From: Chlorobium sp.
Lineage (GTDB): Bacteria > Bacteroidota > Chlorobiia > Chlorobiales > Chlorobiaceae
Assembly (NCBI GenBank): GCA_028277225.1
Contig: JANQHB010000043.1
Location: 1 to 55,810 of the forward strand
Reading direction: 5' to 3'
Length of the DNA stretch: 55,810 bases
Within the stretch, counting starts at the first letter, position 1. Every line of letters begins with the position of its first letter. Of this stretch, positions 16,883 to 26,390 are shown piece after piece. A program made the position numbers and the translations under genes. The notes below the pieces were generated by a model, which was not told where the DNA came from, did no database searches, and saw only the letters and a list, made by a program, of their open reading frames with translations.

Positions 16883-17028
16883 AGACTTTTCTCCTTTTAG
16901 AAATACCCTGCACTGAGCATCTCAACAAATGCCCAACCATCGCGCTCAATGCAGGAATAAGTAATACCGGCGTCCTGCAGATCATATCGCCTTTCTCCCT
17001 GAAGAGATAAAGGTACCATTTTCCGCCT

Positions 17029-17613
17029 TTATATGAAACGGATCATTTTCTTGAGCGCCTGTCTCAGAAGTCTCATGTACTCGATGTGACTTATCTCCCG
17101 GGCGCCGAGAAAAGCAAGGTGAGGATTCATGATCTGGGCATCGAGAAGTTCAAACCCCTTGCTGTCAAGGTGCCTTACAAGAGCGTCGAAGGCCACCTTG
17201 GAAGCATTCGGTACGGTATAGAACATTGATTCACCAAAAAAAACACCTCCCAGAGCAAGGCCATAAAGACCTCCGGCAAGTTTTTTATTCTGATAGCATT
17301 CCACACTGTGCGCCACTCCATTGTCGTGAAGGGCGATATAACTTTCTATGATCTCAGATGATATCCATGTCTCGTTGTCATTACCTCGTGGAGCGGCACA
17401 CTGTCGGATGACAGATTCGAAATCCCGGTTGAACGAAATCTCGAACACCCCTTTTTCAACCAGCCTCCTGACAACCCTCGTCGACCGGTACTCCTCGATA
17501 GGCACAATCGCCCTGCGGTGCGGTTGGCACCAGTATATCTTACCGTCTCCGGGGTCGGCCATCGGAAAATAACCGTGAAGATATGCGCGGATAATATCGT
17601 CGAGCACCAGCAT
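17029..17613 (-). CDS. aat: Leucyl/phenylalanyl-tRNA--protein transferase
   Basis: About 195 residues from the chosen ATG. The enzyme adds Leu or Phe to proteins starting with Lys or Arg and so marks them for ClpAP (N-degron pathway). Family motifs seen: YLHGYFPMAD, YWCQPHRRAIVP, WISSEIIESYIALHDNGVAHSVE (as separate segments), GGLYGLALGGVFFGESMF and LLDAQIMNPHLAFLGAREI. The start at 17613 has GGAGA ten bases upstream; a TTG at 17664 would lengthen it by 17 residues and overlap the glycosyltransferase gene. The N-terminal lid present in proteobacterial Aat is short here. Confidence 0.92.
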   Translation of the reverse strand: MLVLDDIIRAYLHGYFPMADPGDGKIYWCQPHRRAIVPIEEYRSTRVVRRLVEKGVFEISFNRDFESVIRQCAAPRGNDNETWISSEIIESYIALHDNGVAHSVECYQNKKLAGGLYGLALGGVFFGESMFYTVPNASKVAFDALVRHLDSKGFELLDAQIMNPHLAFLGAREISHIEYMRLLRQALKKMIRFI

Positions 17614-17650
17614 CGTCGGGAGTCTCCAGATCGTTGGATTCCGGGAATGA

Positions 17651-18691
17651 TCAACTCTCGCCAAGGCATTCGGCCCAGGCTGCTTCTACATACTCGGTCA
17701 GTTCGTTCCAGGGGCCCGCGGTGATCCACTCGGTAATGTAATTGACCGTCTTGCTATAACTCATCGGCTCATGATCCGGCTTCAAAAGCCAATCCCTCAA
17801 AACATCACGGTCAAGCGAATGCATGGTCATACCAAGCCCGAGTTCTTCCAGTGCCAATGCATTCGACTCCTGTTCAATCTGACCGTCGAGCGGCCTCAAA
17901 AGCAGTTTCTTGCCGAGATGGAGAGCCTCGCCCGGAAGCTCGAATCCGGCATTGCAGACAACGCCGTTACTTTCCTGAAGGTCCCGCAGAAATCCTTCCC
18001 TGGAATATCCTCTGAAATGAAGATGACCTTTTTCGCTGTCTTTGCTGACTTTCCCGTAGATATAGAAATCATGATTGTCGAAAGGAGCAAATAGACCGGT
18101 CACGTCCTCTACTTCCTCGAAGGGAAGGTAAACAAGCACCTTGCCGGGTTTTGCCGCAACGGATCCGGCTTCATAGAGTATCGGAGGGATTACAGGCGGA
18201 AAAATCGGCTGGTTGAAATGATGCCAGTGAAGTCCGGCATTGTATTGTGCCGGAGCAAAATTCAAGAGGGTATACCGTTCGAACATATTCCCTTTTGCCA
18301 GAGGAACATCGTAACAGAACGCATACTGGTGACCGAAACCGACCGAGGGAATTTTTTTCATTCTCGCAGCCATCGAGGTTACCGGCTCAAAATCGGTGAC
18401 TATCAGGTCAACCCCGTCGACATCCAGTGAAAAAACATCGGACATGAGGCGAACGAGATCGAGCTGAAACATCGTCTCGATATAGTTCATCTTTCCCCGG
18501 TAGGTGACAAGCGTAAGACCTTTGAGAACCTTGTAGGGCGAAAACACATCGATCTCTTTCAGTTCCTCCTCTTTTCTGCCGCTGATGATCACCTCGACAT
18601 CGTGCCCGGCTTCACGAAGGCTTGAAACCAGTTCCCTGCTTCGGCTGATGTGGCCATTTCCCGTTCCCTGTACACCAAAGAGGATCTTCAT
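17651..18691 (-). CDS. MJ1255/VC2487-type glycosyltransferase-like protein
   Basis: 346 residues from the ATG at 18691 (MKILFGVQGTGNGHISRS); the open frame extends 20 codons further upstream without family-like sequence. The GT-B fold is supported by the N-terminal GxGNGH nucleotide-sugar loop, DLIVTDFEPVTSMAAR, and near the C-terminus NGVVCNAGFELPGEALHLGKKLL followed by EQESNALALEELGLG, which matches GT28/MurG-like acceptor logic. The MJ1255 family is widespread and its substrate is not established. It sits directly upstream of aat on the same strand. Confidence 0.8.
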   Translation of the reverse strand: MKILFGVQGTGNGHISRSRELVSSLREAGHDVEVIISGRKEEELKEIDVFSPYKVLKGLTLVTYRGKMNYIETMFQLDLVRLMSDVFSLDVDGVDLIVTDFEPVTSMAARMKKIPSVGFGHQYAFCYDVPLAKGNMFERYTLLNFAPAQYNAGLHWHHFNQPIFPPVIPPILYEAGSVAAKPGKVLVYLPFEEVEDVTGLFAPFDNHDFYIYGKVSKDSEKGHLHFRGYSREGFLRDLQESNGVVCNAGFELPGEALHLGKKLLLRPLDGQIEQESNALALEELGLGMTMHSLDRDVLRDWLLKPDHEPMSYSKTVNYITEWITAGPWNELTEYVEAAWAECLGES

Positions 18692-18824
18692 ACCATCTTG
18701 CTTTTCCTGTATTGAGACAATTACCGGTGGCAAACCAGGGATAGGTGCCACCTGAACCTTTTTTCACCGATTTGTCACATGCATTTCAGGCGTGGAACTA
18801 CCACACGGCCAATAAAAATAGCAG

Positions 18825-21038
18825 TCATTCATCCACAACAAGATTTGCATACTGCACCATCAGCGTTTTTTCACCGGCATTGCGGAACTGTATTTTCGCT
18901 TTCAGGTCATCTCCCCTTCCCTGTACCGACAGAACGATCCCCGGACCGAACATGGGATGATGCACTCTCGATCCCGATCTCAGACCTGCTGCATCATCCG
19001 GCGCATTCTTTTCCATGGCACCTCCCGAAAAGGGTTCCCGGAAAGTCGGTCTGTCGCCGAACCTGTGCCCTTCTCCTGTTCGGACTTCATCCCGCTGCCG
19101 GGAAACGGCCCCTCCTCCTTCTGTTACCATGAGAGCATGGTCAACTTCATCAATAAACATGGACTTCAGCGTGACCTGGGGCTGACCGTAATGATAACGG
19201 CTTTTTGCCCACGAAAGAAAAACTTTTCGCTCTGCCCTCGTGACGGCAACATAAAACAGCCGCCGTTCCTCTTCAAGCTCTTCCGACTCGTAATAGGCCA
19301 GAGGGAAAAGCCGCTCCTCGAGGCCGGTTACGAAAACGACAGGAAACTCCAGCCCTTTTGCTGAATGGACAGTCATGAGAGAAACGTAGTTATCATGCGC
19401 CTCAACGTCCTCGTGATCGGTAGCAAGTGAAATACCGTTCAAAAAGTCGCTCAACCCGTTGGCACCTTCATTATGGTCCGAAAAATCCCGCGCCATGGAC
19501 AGAAGTTCCTGCAGGTTCTCGTATCGTGACATCGATTCAGGTGTATTTTCGACCTGCAGAAGCGATGTGATCCCGGTCAGTTCATAGAGGGAGGAGAGCA
19601 CATCGAATACAGTGCCTTCCCTGGCGGTATCCTTGAGCTGTTCGATAACGGTAACAAAACCCCCGAGTGCATTACAGAGCCTGGCAGGCAGACCTGCCTC
19701 TTCTGCCCCGAGAATTGCCTCGTAAACCGTTATCCCGTTCCTGAGAGCATAATCACGAAGTTTTCCGATACTGACCTGACCGATCTTTCTGGGAGGGAAA
19801 TTGATGATCCGCAGAAGAGACTCTGTGTCCTGGTCATTGCTGACAAACCGGAGATAGGCAACAGCGTCCTTGATCTCCTTTCGCTTGTAGAACGAGACAC
19901 TTCCGAAAATCCTGTAGGGGATCCTGTCCATACGGAAAAGATCCTCGATAACCCTTGACTGGGCGTTTGTCCTGTAAAACACCGCAAAGTCTTTGTAATC
20001 GAGCCCCTTTTCCATCCTCAACCGCCTGATCTCTTCTCCAACCTTTTCGGCTTCCCTCTTTTCATTGAACGATTCAAGAAGAGTGATCGGTTCACCTTTT
20101 TCCTGCATCGAAACCAGCTCTTTTTCAATCTGCTTCCTGTTTCGTTTGATAATCCCGTTGGCTGCTTCGAGAATGGTCTGAGTGCTGCGGTAGTTCTCAA
20201 CCAGCTTGAAAACAGCCGCTTCCGGATAATCATCCCTGAAATTGAGAATATTGGTTATATCGGCGCCCCGCCATGAATAGATCGACTGGGCGTCATCGCC
20301 GACAACGAAGATGTTTCGATGGGTCGATGCAAGTGCTTTGGCCACGAGATACTGGGCACGGTTGGTGTCCTGGTACTCGTCAATAAGTATATAGCGGAAA
20401 TAGTTCTGGAGCTGTTCGAGTACAGCAGGCTGAGTCCGGAAAAGCTCCAGGGGCTTGAGAAGAAGGTCGTCGAAATCAAGCGCGTTGTTTTCCTTCAACC
20501 TCACACAATATCGTTCGTAAATCTTTGCTGCCTTCTGGGCATTGTAATCCGAAGCTTCTGCATGAAACTGGTCCGGGAGCACAAAACTGTTTTTGGCTCT
20601 GCTGATAATCCCCTGCACCGTATTGACCGGGATTGCATCCGAAGGAATATCGAGTTCCTTCATGACCTGGCGGATCAGACTTTTGCTGTCGTCTGAATCG
20701 TATATGGAAAAGTTTTCCTGATAACCGATAAGATGTATGTAGTGCCGGAGAAGACGTGCGAAGATCGAATGAAACGTCCCGATCCAGAGCCCTCTCGAAC
20801 TCCCCCCCTCAAGCAGTTGATCCACTCTCTGCCGCATCTCGCTGGCAGCCTTGTTGGTAAAAGTCAGGGCAAGGATCTCATGGGGAGCGACCTGCTCCTC
20901 TCCGATCAGATAGGCTATCCTGTAGGTGATCACCCTTGTTTTTCCCGAACCCGCACCGGCAAGCACCATAACCGGGCCGCTGGTCGCCTGTACAGCCTGA
21001 CGCTGCACATCGTTAAGTTGCTCTACAATATCAACCAA
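18825..21038 (-). CDS. pcrA: UvrD/PcrA-family 3'-5' DNA helicase
   Basis: 737 residues. Superfamily 1A helicase motifs are in order: LNDVQRQAV (Q motif), GAGSGKTRVIT (Walker A), ALTFTNKAA (Ia), LIDEYQDTN (II), VGDDAQSIYSWRGAD (III), LVENYRST (IV), VSLMTVHSAKGLEF (V) and YVAVTRAERKVFLS (VI). The C-terminus has a linker and a Tudor-like end (GSRVHHPMFGPGIVL), as in PcrA/UvrD. It unwinds DNA in nucleotide excision and mismatch repair and removes RecA filaments. uvrA is also in this window, 10 kb away. The symbol could equally be uvrD. Confidence 0.93.
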   Translation of the reverse strand: MVDIVEQLNDVQRQAVQATSGPVMVLAGAGSGKTRVITYRIAYLIGEEQVAPHEILALTFTNKAASEMRQRVDQLLEGGSSRGLWIGTFHSIFARLLRHYIHLIGYQENFSIYDSDDSKSLIRQVMKELDIPSDAIPVNTVQGIISRAKNSFVLPDQFHAEASDYNAQKAAKIYERYCVRLKENNALDFDDLLLKPLELFRTQPAVLEQLQNYFRYILIDEYQDTNRAQYLVAKALASTHRNIFVVGDDAQSIYSWRGADITNILNFRDDYPEAAVFKLVENYRSTQTILEAANGIIKRNRKQIEKELVSMQEKGEPITLLESFNEKREAEKVGEEIRRLRMEKGLDYKDFAVFYRTNAQSRVIEDLFRMDRIPYRIFGSVSFYKRKEIKDAVAYLRFVSNDQDTESLLRIINFPPRKIGQVSIGKLRDYALRNGITVYEAILGAEEAGLPARLCNALGGFVTVIEQLKDTAREGTVFDVLSSLYELTGITSLLQVENTPESMSRYENLQELLSMARDFSDHNEGANGLSDFLNGISLATDHEDVEAHDNYVSLMTVHSAKGLEFPVVFVTGLEERLFPLAYYESEELEEERRLFYVAVTRAERKVFLSWAKSRYHYGQPQVTLKSMFIDEVDHALMVTEGGGAVSRQRDEVRTGEGHRFGDRPTFREPFSGGAMEKNAPDDAAGLRSGSRVHHPMFGPGIVLSVQGRGDDLKAKIQFRNAGEKTLMVQYANLVVDE

Positions 21039-21082
21039 TAGTTTAGTACTTCAGGAAATTTAGTAACGTATCGCCGATAAAA

Positions 21083-21124
21083 TAAAAAAAACACCCTCTT
21101 CCGGCTACAGAAGAACGCGTGTTT
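21083..21124 (-). terminator. Probable rho-independent terminator after the pterin dehydratase gene
   Basis: On the minus strand AACACGCGTTCTTC and GGAAGAGGGTGTT pair imperfectly around a short loop, followed by eight T. It is about 50 bases past the stop at 21172 and just before the helicase gene. Confidence 0.6.
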
Positions 21125-21171
21125 CTGATCACCGACCGGAGCCAACAAAAAAAGACTGATGCAACAATGAA

Positions 21172-21468
21172 TCAGTTCTTCAGAAGAAGAGATGTTTTCC
21201 CGGCCATATCAAAATCCATTTCGCTCAAGCCGCCAAGCGAATGGCTCCACCATGTTACGGTAACCCGACCCCATTCGGTCAGTATTTCCGGGTGATGGCC
21301 TGCCTGCTCGGCAAGCATACCGACCTGAACACTGAACGCCATAGCGGCAGCAAAATCCCTGAAAGAAAATACCTTGCAGAGCCGCTTGGCGCCTTCAAGG
21401 TCGACAACTTCCCAACCTGGCAGATCGCACATATGCCGACTGACGGCCTCATCGTTCATTTTTTCCAT
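21172..21468 (-). CDS. phhB: Pterin-4a-carbinolamine dehydratase
   Basis: 98 residues, the full size of the DCoH/PhhB family. The active-site motif appears as EQAGHHPEI, with the paired histidines, and VTVTWWSHSLGGLSEMDFDMA provides the third conserved His region. PGWEV at the N-terminus is also typical. The enzyme dehydrates 4a-hydroxy-tetrahydropterin. No aromatic amino-acid hydroxylase is nearby, so in this organism it may serve pterin or molybdopterin-type cofactor turnover instead (inference). A second ATG three codons downstream is a possible start. Confidence 0.9.
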   Translation of the reverse strand: MEKMNDEAVSRHMCDLPGWEVVDLEGAKRLCKVFSFRDFAAAMAFSVQVGMLAEQAGHHPEILTEWGRVTVTWWSHSLGGLSEMDFDMAGKTSLLLKN

Positions 21469-21678
21469 AACTCTTTCAGATCACATGGTTCCTGCATTCC
21501 GGAACAGAGAGTCTGCACCGCCTCCAATCAGCCTGTCGATACAGGAAAACCCCGGCATGGCTCATTGTTCTGCAGCATCATCAATTAACATTTTATTGAT
21601 CAATAATCCATGGTATATTGTGCCGTCCCGGCAATCCGCTTTCCGTTCATACAACAGCAACATAATCCCGTAAAAATC

Positions 21679-23121
21679 ATGTTTCCCTTAGTTTATGAAA
21701 TCAATACAAGGGTCTGGCTGCGCGAACTGAAAGAAAAATATCAAAAGCCGATAACTCTCGGGACAATACCCGAAGAGGAACTCGCTTTTTTCAAACAGTA
21801 CCGTTTCGACTGTGTCTGGCTCATGGGAGTCTGGAAACCAAGCCTTTACAGTGAGGCGATAGCCCGTTCTCATCCCTCTCTCAGATCCGATTACCTGGAA
21901 CTGCTCGACACTGTTTCAACCACTGACATCGGTGCCTCTCCGTATGCTATACCGAACTACAGCCTCAACCCCTGCCTGGGTGAGGAAAACGAACTCGATG
22001 CATTGCACCAGAGACTCAACGATCGGGGAATCAAGCTCATGCTGGACTTTGTCCCGAACCATCTTGCCGTAGACAATCCCTGGCTTCCCGAACACCCTGA
22101 ATATTTTATCCCCCTCTCCAGTGAAGAGCATGATCTGGATCCGGACTCATGTATTGAATACAAACGGAACCTGTTCCTCGCCCATGGCAAGGATCCGTAC
22201 TTTCCGGGATGGACCGATACCCTTCAGTTGAATTACGCGAATCCGGAAACCCATGAACTGATGAAGGACAACCTGCTCGCGGTGAGCAGTCACTGCGATG
22301 CAGTCCGGTGCGATGTCGCCATGCTGATACTCAAATCGGTTTTCGACACCACGTGGGGGGAAATTACCGGCCCGATGCCCGGGGAGTTCTGGCAAAAAGC
22401 GATCCGTACCGTCAAAAGAGAACATCCCGGCTTTGTTTTCCTTGCCGAATCGTACTGGGACAAAGAATGGGAACTCCAGCAGCTCGGATTCGACTACACT
22501 TATGACAAACCGTTTTACGACCATATAACCGCTCACCCTGTCAATATCCGGAGATTGCGCGAACATCTGGATGCCGAATGGGAATACCAGTCGAAACTGT
22601 GCCGGTTTCTGGAAAATCATGACGAACCTCGTGCAGCCAGAAAGCTCGGCCCCAATCATCTTGTTGCCGCACTCATATTGCTAACTACGCCCGGCATGCA
22701 CCTGATTCATCAGGGACAGCTCGAAGGTCTCCGTATGAAGCTTCCCGTCCAGCTTCTCTGCAAAAAGAAAGAAAGCGCACAGCCGGGTCTCGAAACAATC
22801 TATATGCAACTGTTCAATCTCATTGAAAACGACCTCTTCAGCAACGGAAAAATAGAGCTCCTCCAGTGCGACAGCCATAACTCCCCGGGTTGTATAGCAT
22901 ATCGCCGTCATCTCAATGGCCGGTCAGCATTCATTTTCGCAAATTTCAACCCAACCGGCATGCTCCTGCAGCTCGATCATGAAGAATTTGAAGGATTCGA
23001 TCCTGATCAGTGCGATGTTTTCAGTACCAAACAGGAGCACAGCGGCCTCTGCCGGCAGTCAAGCGGGCTGAGTGTGAGGCTTGCGCCGCACGAAGGAATT
23101 ATCATGCACCGCTATGCCTGA
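21679..23121 (+). CDS. GH13-family alpha-amylase-like enzyme
   Basis: 480 residues from ATG 21679 (MFPLVYEINTRVWLREL); an upstream frame reaches 21610 but adds non-family sequence. The catalytic residues of the (beta/alpha)8 barrel are all present: region I DFVPNHL, nucleophile D212 in VRCDVAM, acid/base E257 in FLAESYW and D315 in FLENHDEPR. A C-terminal beta-domain follows. There is no signal peptide, so it acts in the cytoplasm on glycogen or maltodextrins; the exact specificity (hydrolase, transferase or maltosyltransferase-like) cannot be read. The RHP and NHL contexts are those of trehalose/maltose-type GH13 subfamilies. It is not in an obvious glycogen operon. Confidence 0.88.
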   Translation: MFPLVYEINTRVWLRELKEKYQKPITLGTIPEEELAFFKQYRFDCVWLMGVWKPSLYSEAIARSHPSLRSDYLELLDTVSTTDIGASPYAIPNYSLNPCLGEENELDALHQRLNDRGIKLMLDFVPNHLAVDNPWLPEHPEYFIPLSSEEHDLDPDSCIEYKRNLFLAHGKDPYFPGWTDTLQLNYANPETHELMKDNLLAVSSHCDAVRCDVAMLILKSVFDTTWGEITGPMPGEFWQKAIRTVKREHPGFVFLAESYWDKEWELQQLGFDYTYDKPFYDHITAHPVNIRRLREHLDAEWEYQSKLCRFLENHDEPRAARKLGPNHLVAALILLTTPGMHLIHQGQLEGLRMKLPVQLLCKKKESAQPGLETIYMQLFNLIENDLFSNGKIELLQCDSHNSPGCIAYRRHLNGRSAFIFANFNPTGMLLQLDHEEFEGFDPDQCDVFSTKQEHSGLCRQSSGLSVRLAPHEGIIMHRYA

Positions 23122-23235
23122 CAGCCTCTGTCAGGACCACTGACGTTGCACAGTTCGATCGTTGAACGTACATTGTTTTCTGTGTTCACTGTTTTCTGAA
23201 TCGATACCGGCCTTATCGACTAAACACCTTGCGGC

Positions 23236-23754
23236 ATGGACGATACCGACCGTATGCTTCGCGGCGACATTCTTATCGACCTCTCTTTTCTCGACGATGA
23301 CATCACAAGCGTAACCGGCGGAATTCACATCGAAGCCTCTCCTGAAACGGTCTGGGAAACCCTGACAGACTATGACAATCTCAGCAAAACGCTGCCTAAG
23401 GTCATTACAAGCCGTTCTTTCGGGAGAAACAAAAACGATATCACCCTCGAACAGACCGGGAGAACCGGCATTCTTTTTTTTGAAAAAACAGTGAACTTCC
23501 TGCTTAATGTACATGAAGAGTATCCCGACCGGATTTCATTTGAACAGCTCAGCGGTGATTTCCATATCTATAAAGGCGAATGGAAGCTTGAAACAAAAAA
23601 GAGCTGCGAGGGCACATTCCTGCGTTACAGGGCAACAATAAAACCAAAGTTTTTCGCTCCCCCGCTTCTGGTGAGTTTTGTGCAGCGACAGGATCTCCCG
23701 GGGATCCTTACTGCCCATAAACAACACACTGAAAAAAAGGCACCAAAGGCCTGA
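23236..23754 (+). CDS. SRPBCC (START-like) family protein, cytoplasmic copy
   Basis: 172 residues. The helix-grip fold is recognised by GGIHIEASPETVWETLTDYDNL, LPKVITSRSF, FEQLSGDFHIYKGEWKLE and a final basic helix, matching the polyketide-cyclase/dehydrase (COG2867-like) group that binds hydrophobic ligands in a deep pocket. No signal peptide is seen. The next gene is a clear paralogue that carries a secretion signal, so the two arose by tandem duplication. The ligand is unknown; carotenoid, quinone or lipid binding is possible in a photosynthetic bacterium but is not shown. Confidence 0.8.
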   Translation: MDDTDRMLRGDILIDLSFLDDDITSVTGGIHIEASPETVWETLTDYDNLSKTLPKVITSRSFGRNKNDITLEQTGRTGILFFEKTVNFLLNVHEEYPDRISFEQLSGDFHIYKGEWKLETKKSCEGTFLRYRATIKPKFFAPPLLVSFVQRQDLPGILTAHKQHTEKKAPKA

Positions 23755-23786
23755 GTTCACTTCCTGTTCACCCGAAAGAAACCCCG

Positions 23787-24467
23787 ATGCCCTCATTGAA
23801 TCAACCTGCCGGAACCCTTGCCGATCCGATACAAAAAAGAATGACCGGCACTCTTGTCATGATCATTTTCTCTTTAGCGTTCGCTTTTATTTCGCATGCG
23901 GATGAAACGAGCCCGGAGGATACCGATGATGAAACAAGACTGCTGGCCGGCAAAACGCTGATCACTCTGGAAAGGAACGATGATGATATCATAAATGTTT
24001 CAGGCTCGATCTATATCGAATCGACGCCAGAACAGATATGGGCAATTATCACCGACTACAACAACCTGGCAGAAACACTTCCCAAAGTACGCAAAAGCCG
24101 TCTGGTAGAGGATAACGGCGATATCAAAATCGTCGAACAGACAAGCAAGACTGGCGTGCTGTTCATAAAAATCAAGTTCAGTTCAATAGTGGAAATCAGG
24201 GAATCATTTCCGGACACTCTCTCCTTCGATCTGATCAGCGGGGATTTCGACGTATTCAACGGAAGATGGCTCCTTGAGCAAAACGGAAACACCGGTACGT
24301 TTGTCAACTGGTCGGCAAAGGTCAAACCCGATTTCGACGCCCCGGGCTTCATTATCGATGCCGTTCAGAAAAGAGATCTCCGGCAACTGCTGGAAGTGAT
24401 CAGGGATCTTTCGGAAACAGGCACAACGACATCAGCTGCCGTTATGAATACGGAACAGCGTGAGTGA
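23787..24467 (+). CDS. SRPBCC (START-like) family protein with N-terminal signal or anchor
   Basis: 226 residues. A hydrophobic N-terminal segment (TLVMIIFSLAFAFISHA, about residues 21-37) looks like a signal peptide; an internal ATG (M19) would give a more classical signal length. The mature part repeats the fold of the preceding gene: GSIYIESTPEQIWAIITDYNNL, LPKVRKSRL, FDLISGDFDVFNGRWLLE. The two genes are 32 bases apart and are probably co-transcribed. A cytoplasmic and an exported ligand-binding paralogue side by side suggests transfer of a hydrophobic ligand across the inner membrane (inference). Confidence 0.8.
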   Translation: MPSLNQPAGTLADPIQKRMTGTLVMIIFSLAFAFISHADETSPEDTDDETRLLAGKTLITLERNDDDIINVSGSIYIESTPEQIWAIITDYNNLAETLPKVRKSRLVEDNGDIKIVEQTSKTGVLFIKIKFSSIVEIRESFPDTLSFDLISGDFDVFNGRWLLEQNGNTGTFVNWSAKVKPDFDAPGFIIDAVQKRDLRQLLEVIRDLSETGTTTSAAVMNTEQRE

Positions 24468-24511
24468 GAACATGACACGTTTCGTTTACCAACAGGACCT
24501 GCAGGATATCC

Positions 24512-25573
24512 CTACTTCTCTTTCCAGGGAACAGAAATCCTCGTCGAAAGAACGCTCAGCGGCGCACCTTTAAACAAACCCGAATCAGTCAGTTGCCTCT
24601 TTTCCTGAACGTTTTTCCTTTTCCCGAGGATTTTGGGCAACATCATCACAGTGTCAACGATCGCACGCAATACCCCGATCGCCTTGCCGGTCGAACCGGA
24701 ACCGCCTGCAAAAAGGTAATACACTACCGCCACCCCTTCGAGTACAAGCCTGAGGGGAATAATCCAGAAAAGGTTAGGCATGCTTCTGTTCTTGAGAAGC
24801 ATGACGAGGTTGTTCCGATGGTTGAGGTACGTTTTTTCGGGAGAATTTTTTGCAAGCGATGCTCCTCCTTCATGATAGACGACCGATGCCGGTACCGAAA
24901 CGATCCTGTACCCGCTTAAAAGAAGCCGCCAACTGAGATCGATCTCTTCCATATGCATAAAAAAATCCTCGTCAAAACCCCCGAGTTCCACAATGACAGA
25001 CCTTCTGACAAACATTGCCACACCTGAAGCCCAGAATATCCTGGAAACATGATCATATTGCCCCCGATCAGGCTCCGTCCTGTACAGGGTCCTTCCATAG
25101 CAATAGGGATATCCCAGCCGGTCGATCAAACCGCCTGCCGCACCGGCGTAATCAAAAACGCTCTGTCCTTGAAGGTGCTGCTGCAGAGACAGTATCTTGG
25201 GCTGCAAAGCAGCGATCTTACGGTCAGCTTCAGCAGCCTCGACAAGGGGGTCGAGCCAGTCCGGCTCTACAAGAGCATCGTCATTCATAAAGACAACGTA
25301 ATCAGCGGAAGAAAGAAGAAATGCAGCATTGCAGCCACCCGCAAATCCTGCGTTATAGGACATTTGAAGTATCCTGAGACCGCTGAAACGCCGTTTCAGT
25401 TTTTCGTTTGCGGCAGCCTCCCCGCTGAGGTTGTCGACAATACAGACAGAATGGTCACGGTAGGTCGTTTGAGCGAGCGACGAAATGCACCGATCGAGCA
25501 TAACGTCGCCACGGTAATGGGGAATAATGATCTCAACAGAAGGGTTCACAGAACAGCTGTTTCCGGTTGTCAC
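24512..25573 (-). CDS. Family 2 glycosyltransferase (rhamnosyltransferase-like)
   Basis: 353 residues. The GT-A fold starts with VEIIIPHYRGDVMLDRCISSL; VVFMNDDALVEPDWL carries the metal-binding DxD-type acidic residues; FWASGVAMFVRRSVI and GGFDEDFFMHMEEIDLSWRL are the acceptor-side and catalytic-base (E/DED) motifs of the WbbL/rhamnosyltransferase group. A hydrophobic C-terminal segment (about 265-290) may tie it to the membrane. It probably adds a sugar during surface polysaccharide synthesis; the sugar is not readable. Its GTG start overlaps the trpA stop by four bases, so it is translated from the trpA message. Confidence 0.88.
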   Translation of the reverse strand: MTTGNSCSVNPSVEIIIPHYRGDVMLDRCISSLAQTTYRDHSVCIVDNLSGEAAANEKLKRRFSGLRILQMSYNAGFAGGCNAAFLLSSADYVVFMNDDALVEPDWLDPLVEAAEADRKIAALQPKILSLQQHLQGQSVFDYAGAAGGLIDRLGYPYCYGRTLYRTEPDRGQYDHVSRIFWASGVAMFVRRSVIVELGGFDEDFFMHMEEIDLSWRLLLSGYRIVSVPASVVYHEGGASLAKNSPEKTYLNHRNNLVMLLKNRSMPNLFWIIPLRLVLEGVAVVYYLFAGGSGSTGKAIGVLRAIVDTVMMLPKILGKRKNVQEKRQLTDSGLFKGAPLSVLSTRISVPWKEK

Positions 25574-26376
25574 ACGTCGCCCTGTAACGACTTGCAGAAT
25601 TGCGCCGCCTTCCGGGCTGCTTCATCGGGAGTCGCCGCGCCCCTGATTGCCTGAAGCAGGGCTGTTCCAACTACCGCCCCGTCAGCCATCCGCCACATAC
25701 GTTCAACATTCTGGCGATTCTTGATCCCGAAACCGACAACAAATTTTTTGGCGGTATTCTCCCTGACCCTCTTCAGATAGGATTCGATGTCATTGTTCCT
25801 CTCTTCCAGCTTGGCTGTACCGGTTGTTGCATTGACCGCAAAACAATAGGAAAAATGAGACGAAAGTGAATCGACCATCCTGATTCGTTCGGGAGGAGTA
25901 ACAGGAGAGATAAAAAACACAACGGAGAGACCGAATCCCTCCGCCCTTGCATGAAAGCTCTCAGCCTCCTCGGGTGGAAGATCGGGAATCAACAGCCCGT
26001 CAACTCCCGCATCGGAAGCATCGTGAAGAAAACAATCCCCGCCATATGCCATAAGCGGACTGCAATACCCCATAAGGAACAGAGGTATTGTGATCTTGCT
26101 TATGCTCCTGCCTTCTCTTGCGTCCCTGACCATGTCCAGAATAGAGGAGATCGTGACACCGTTTCGGAGCGCCGCCAAAGCAGCATCCTGTATAACAGGC
26201 CCGTCTCCTATCGGATCGGAATACGGCATTCCCAGTTCAACAATATCCACACCGTTCTTCTGAAGAGCTTCGAGCACCGGCAATGTCGATCCCGGAACAG
26301 GATACTCGGGCATCAAATAGGCTACCAGGAGCTTTTTATTCTCCTGCATAAGCCGCGAAATTCTGTTATTGTGCAT
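25570..26376 (-). CDS. trpA: Tryptophan synthase alpha subunit
   Basis: 268 residues, full length. Catalytic residues are in context: VDIVELGMPYSDPIGDGPVIQ (Glu of strand 2, and SDP-GDGP) and GVDGLLIPDLPPEEAE (Asp). The phosphate-binding loop region has FVVGFGIKNRQNVERM and GAVVGTALLQAI. It cleaves indole-3-glycerol phosphate and passes indole to TrpB through a tunnel. Unusually, trpB is not adjacent; it lies 12 kb away at 38224 on the other strand. It is followed by, and translationally coupled to, a glycosyltransferase gene. Confidence 0.96.
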   Translation of the reverse strand: MHNNRISRLMQENKKLLVAYLMPEYPVPGSTLPVLEALQKNGVDIVELGMPYSDPIGDGPVIQDAALAALRNGVTISSILDMVRDAREGRSISKITIPLFLMGYCSPLMAYGGDCFLHDASDAGVDGLLIPDLPPEEAESFHARAEGFGLSVVFFISPVTPPERIRMVDSLSSHFSYCFAVNATTGTAKLEERNNDIESYLKRVRENTAKKFVVGFGIKNRQNVERMWRMADGAVVGTALLQAIRGAATPDEAARKAAQFCKSLQGDV

Positions 26377-26390
26377 AGCTGTCGCTGAAA

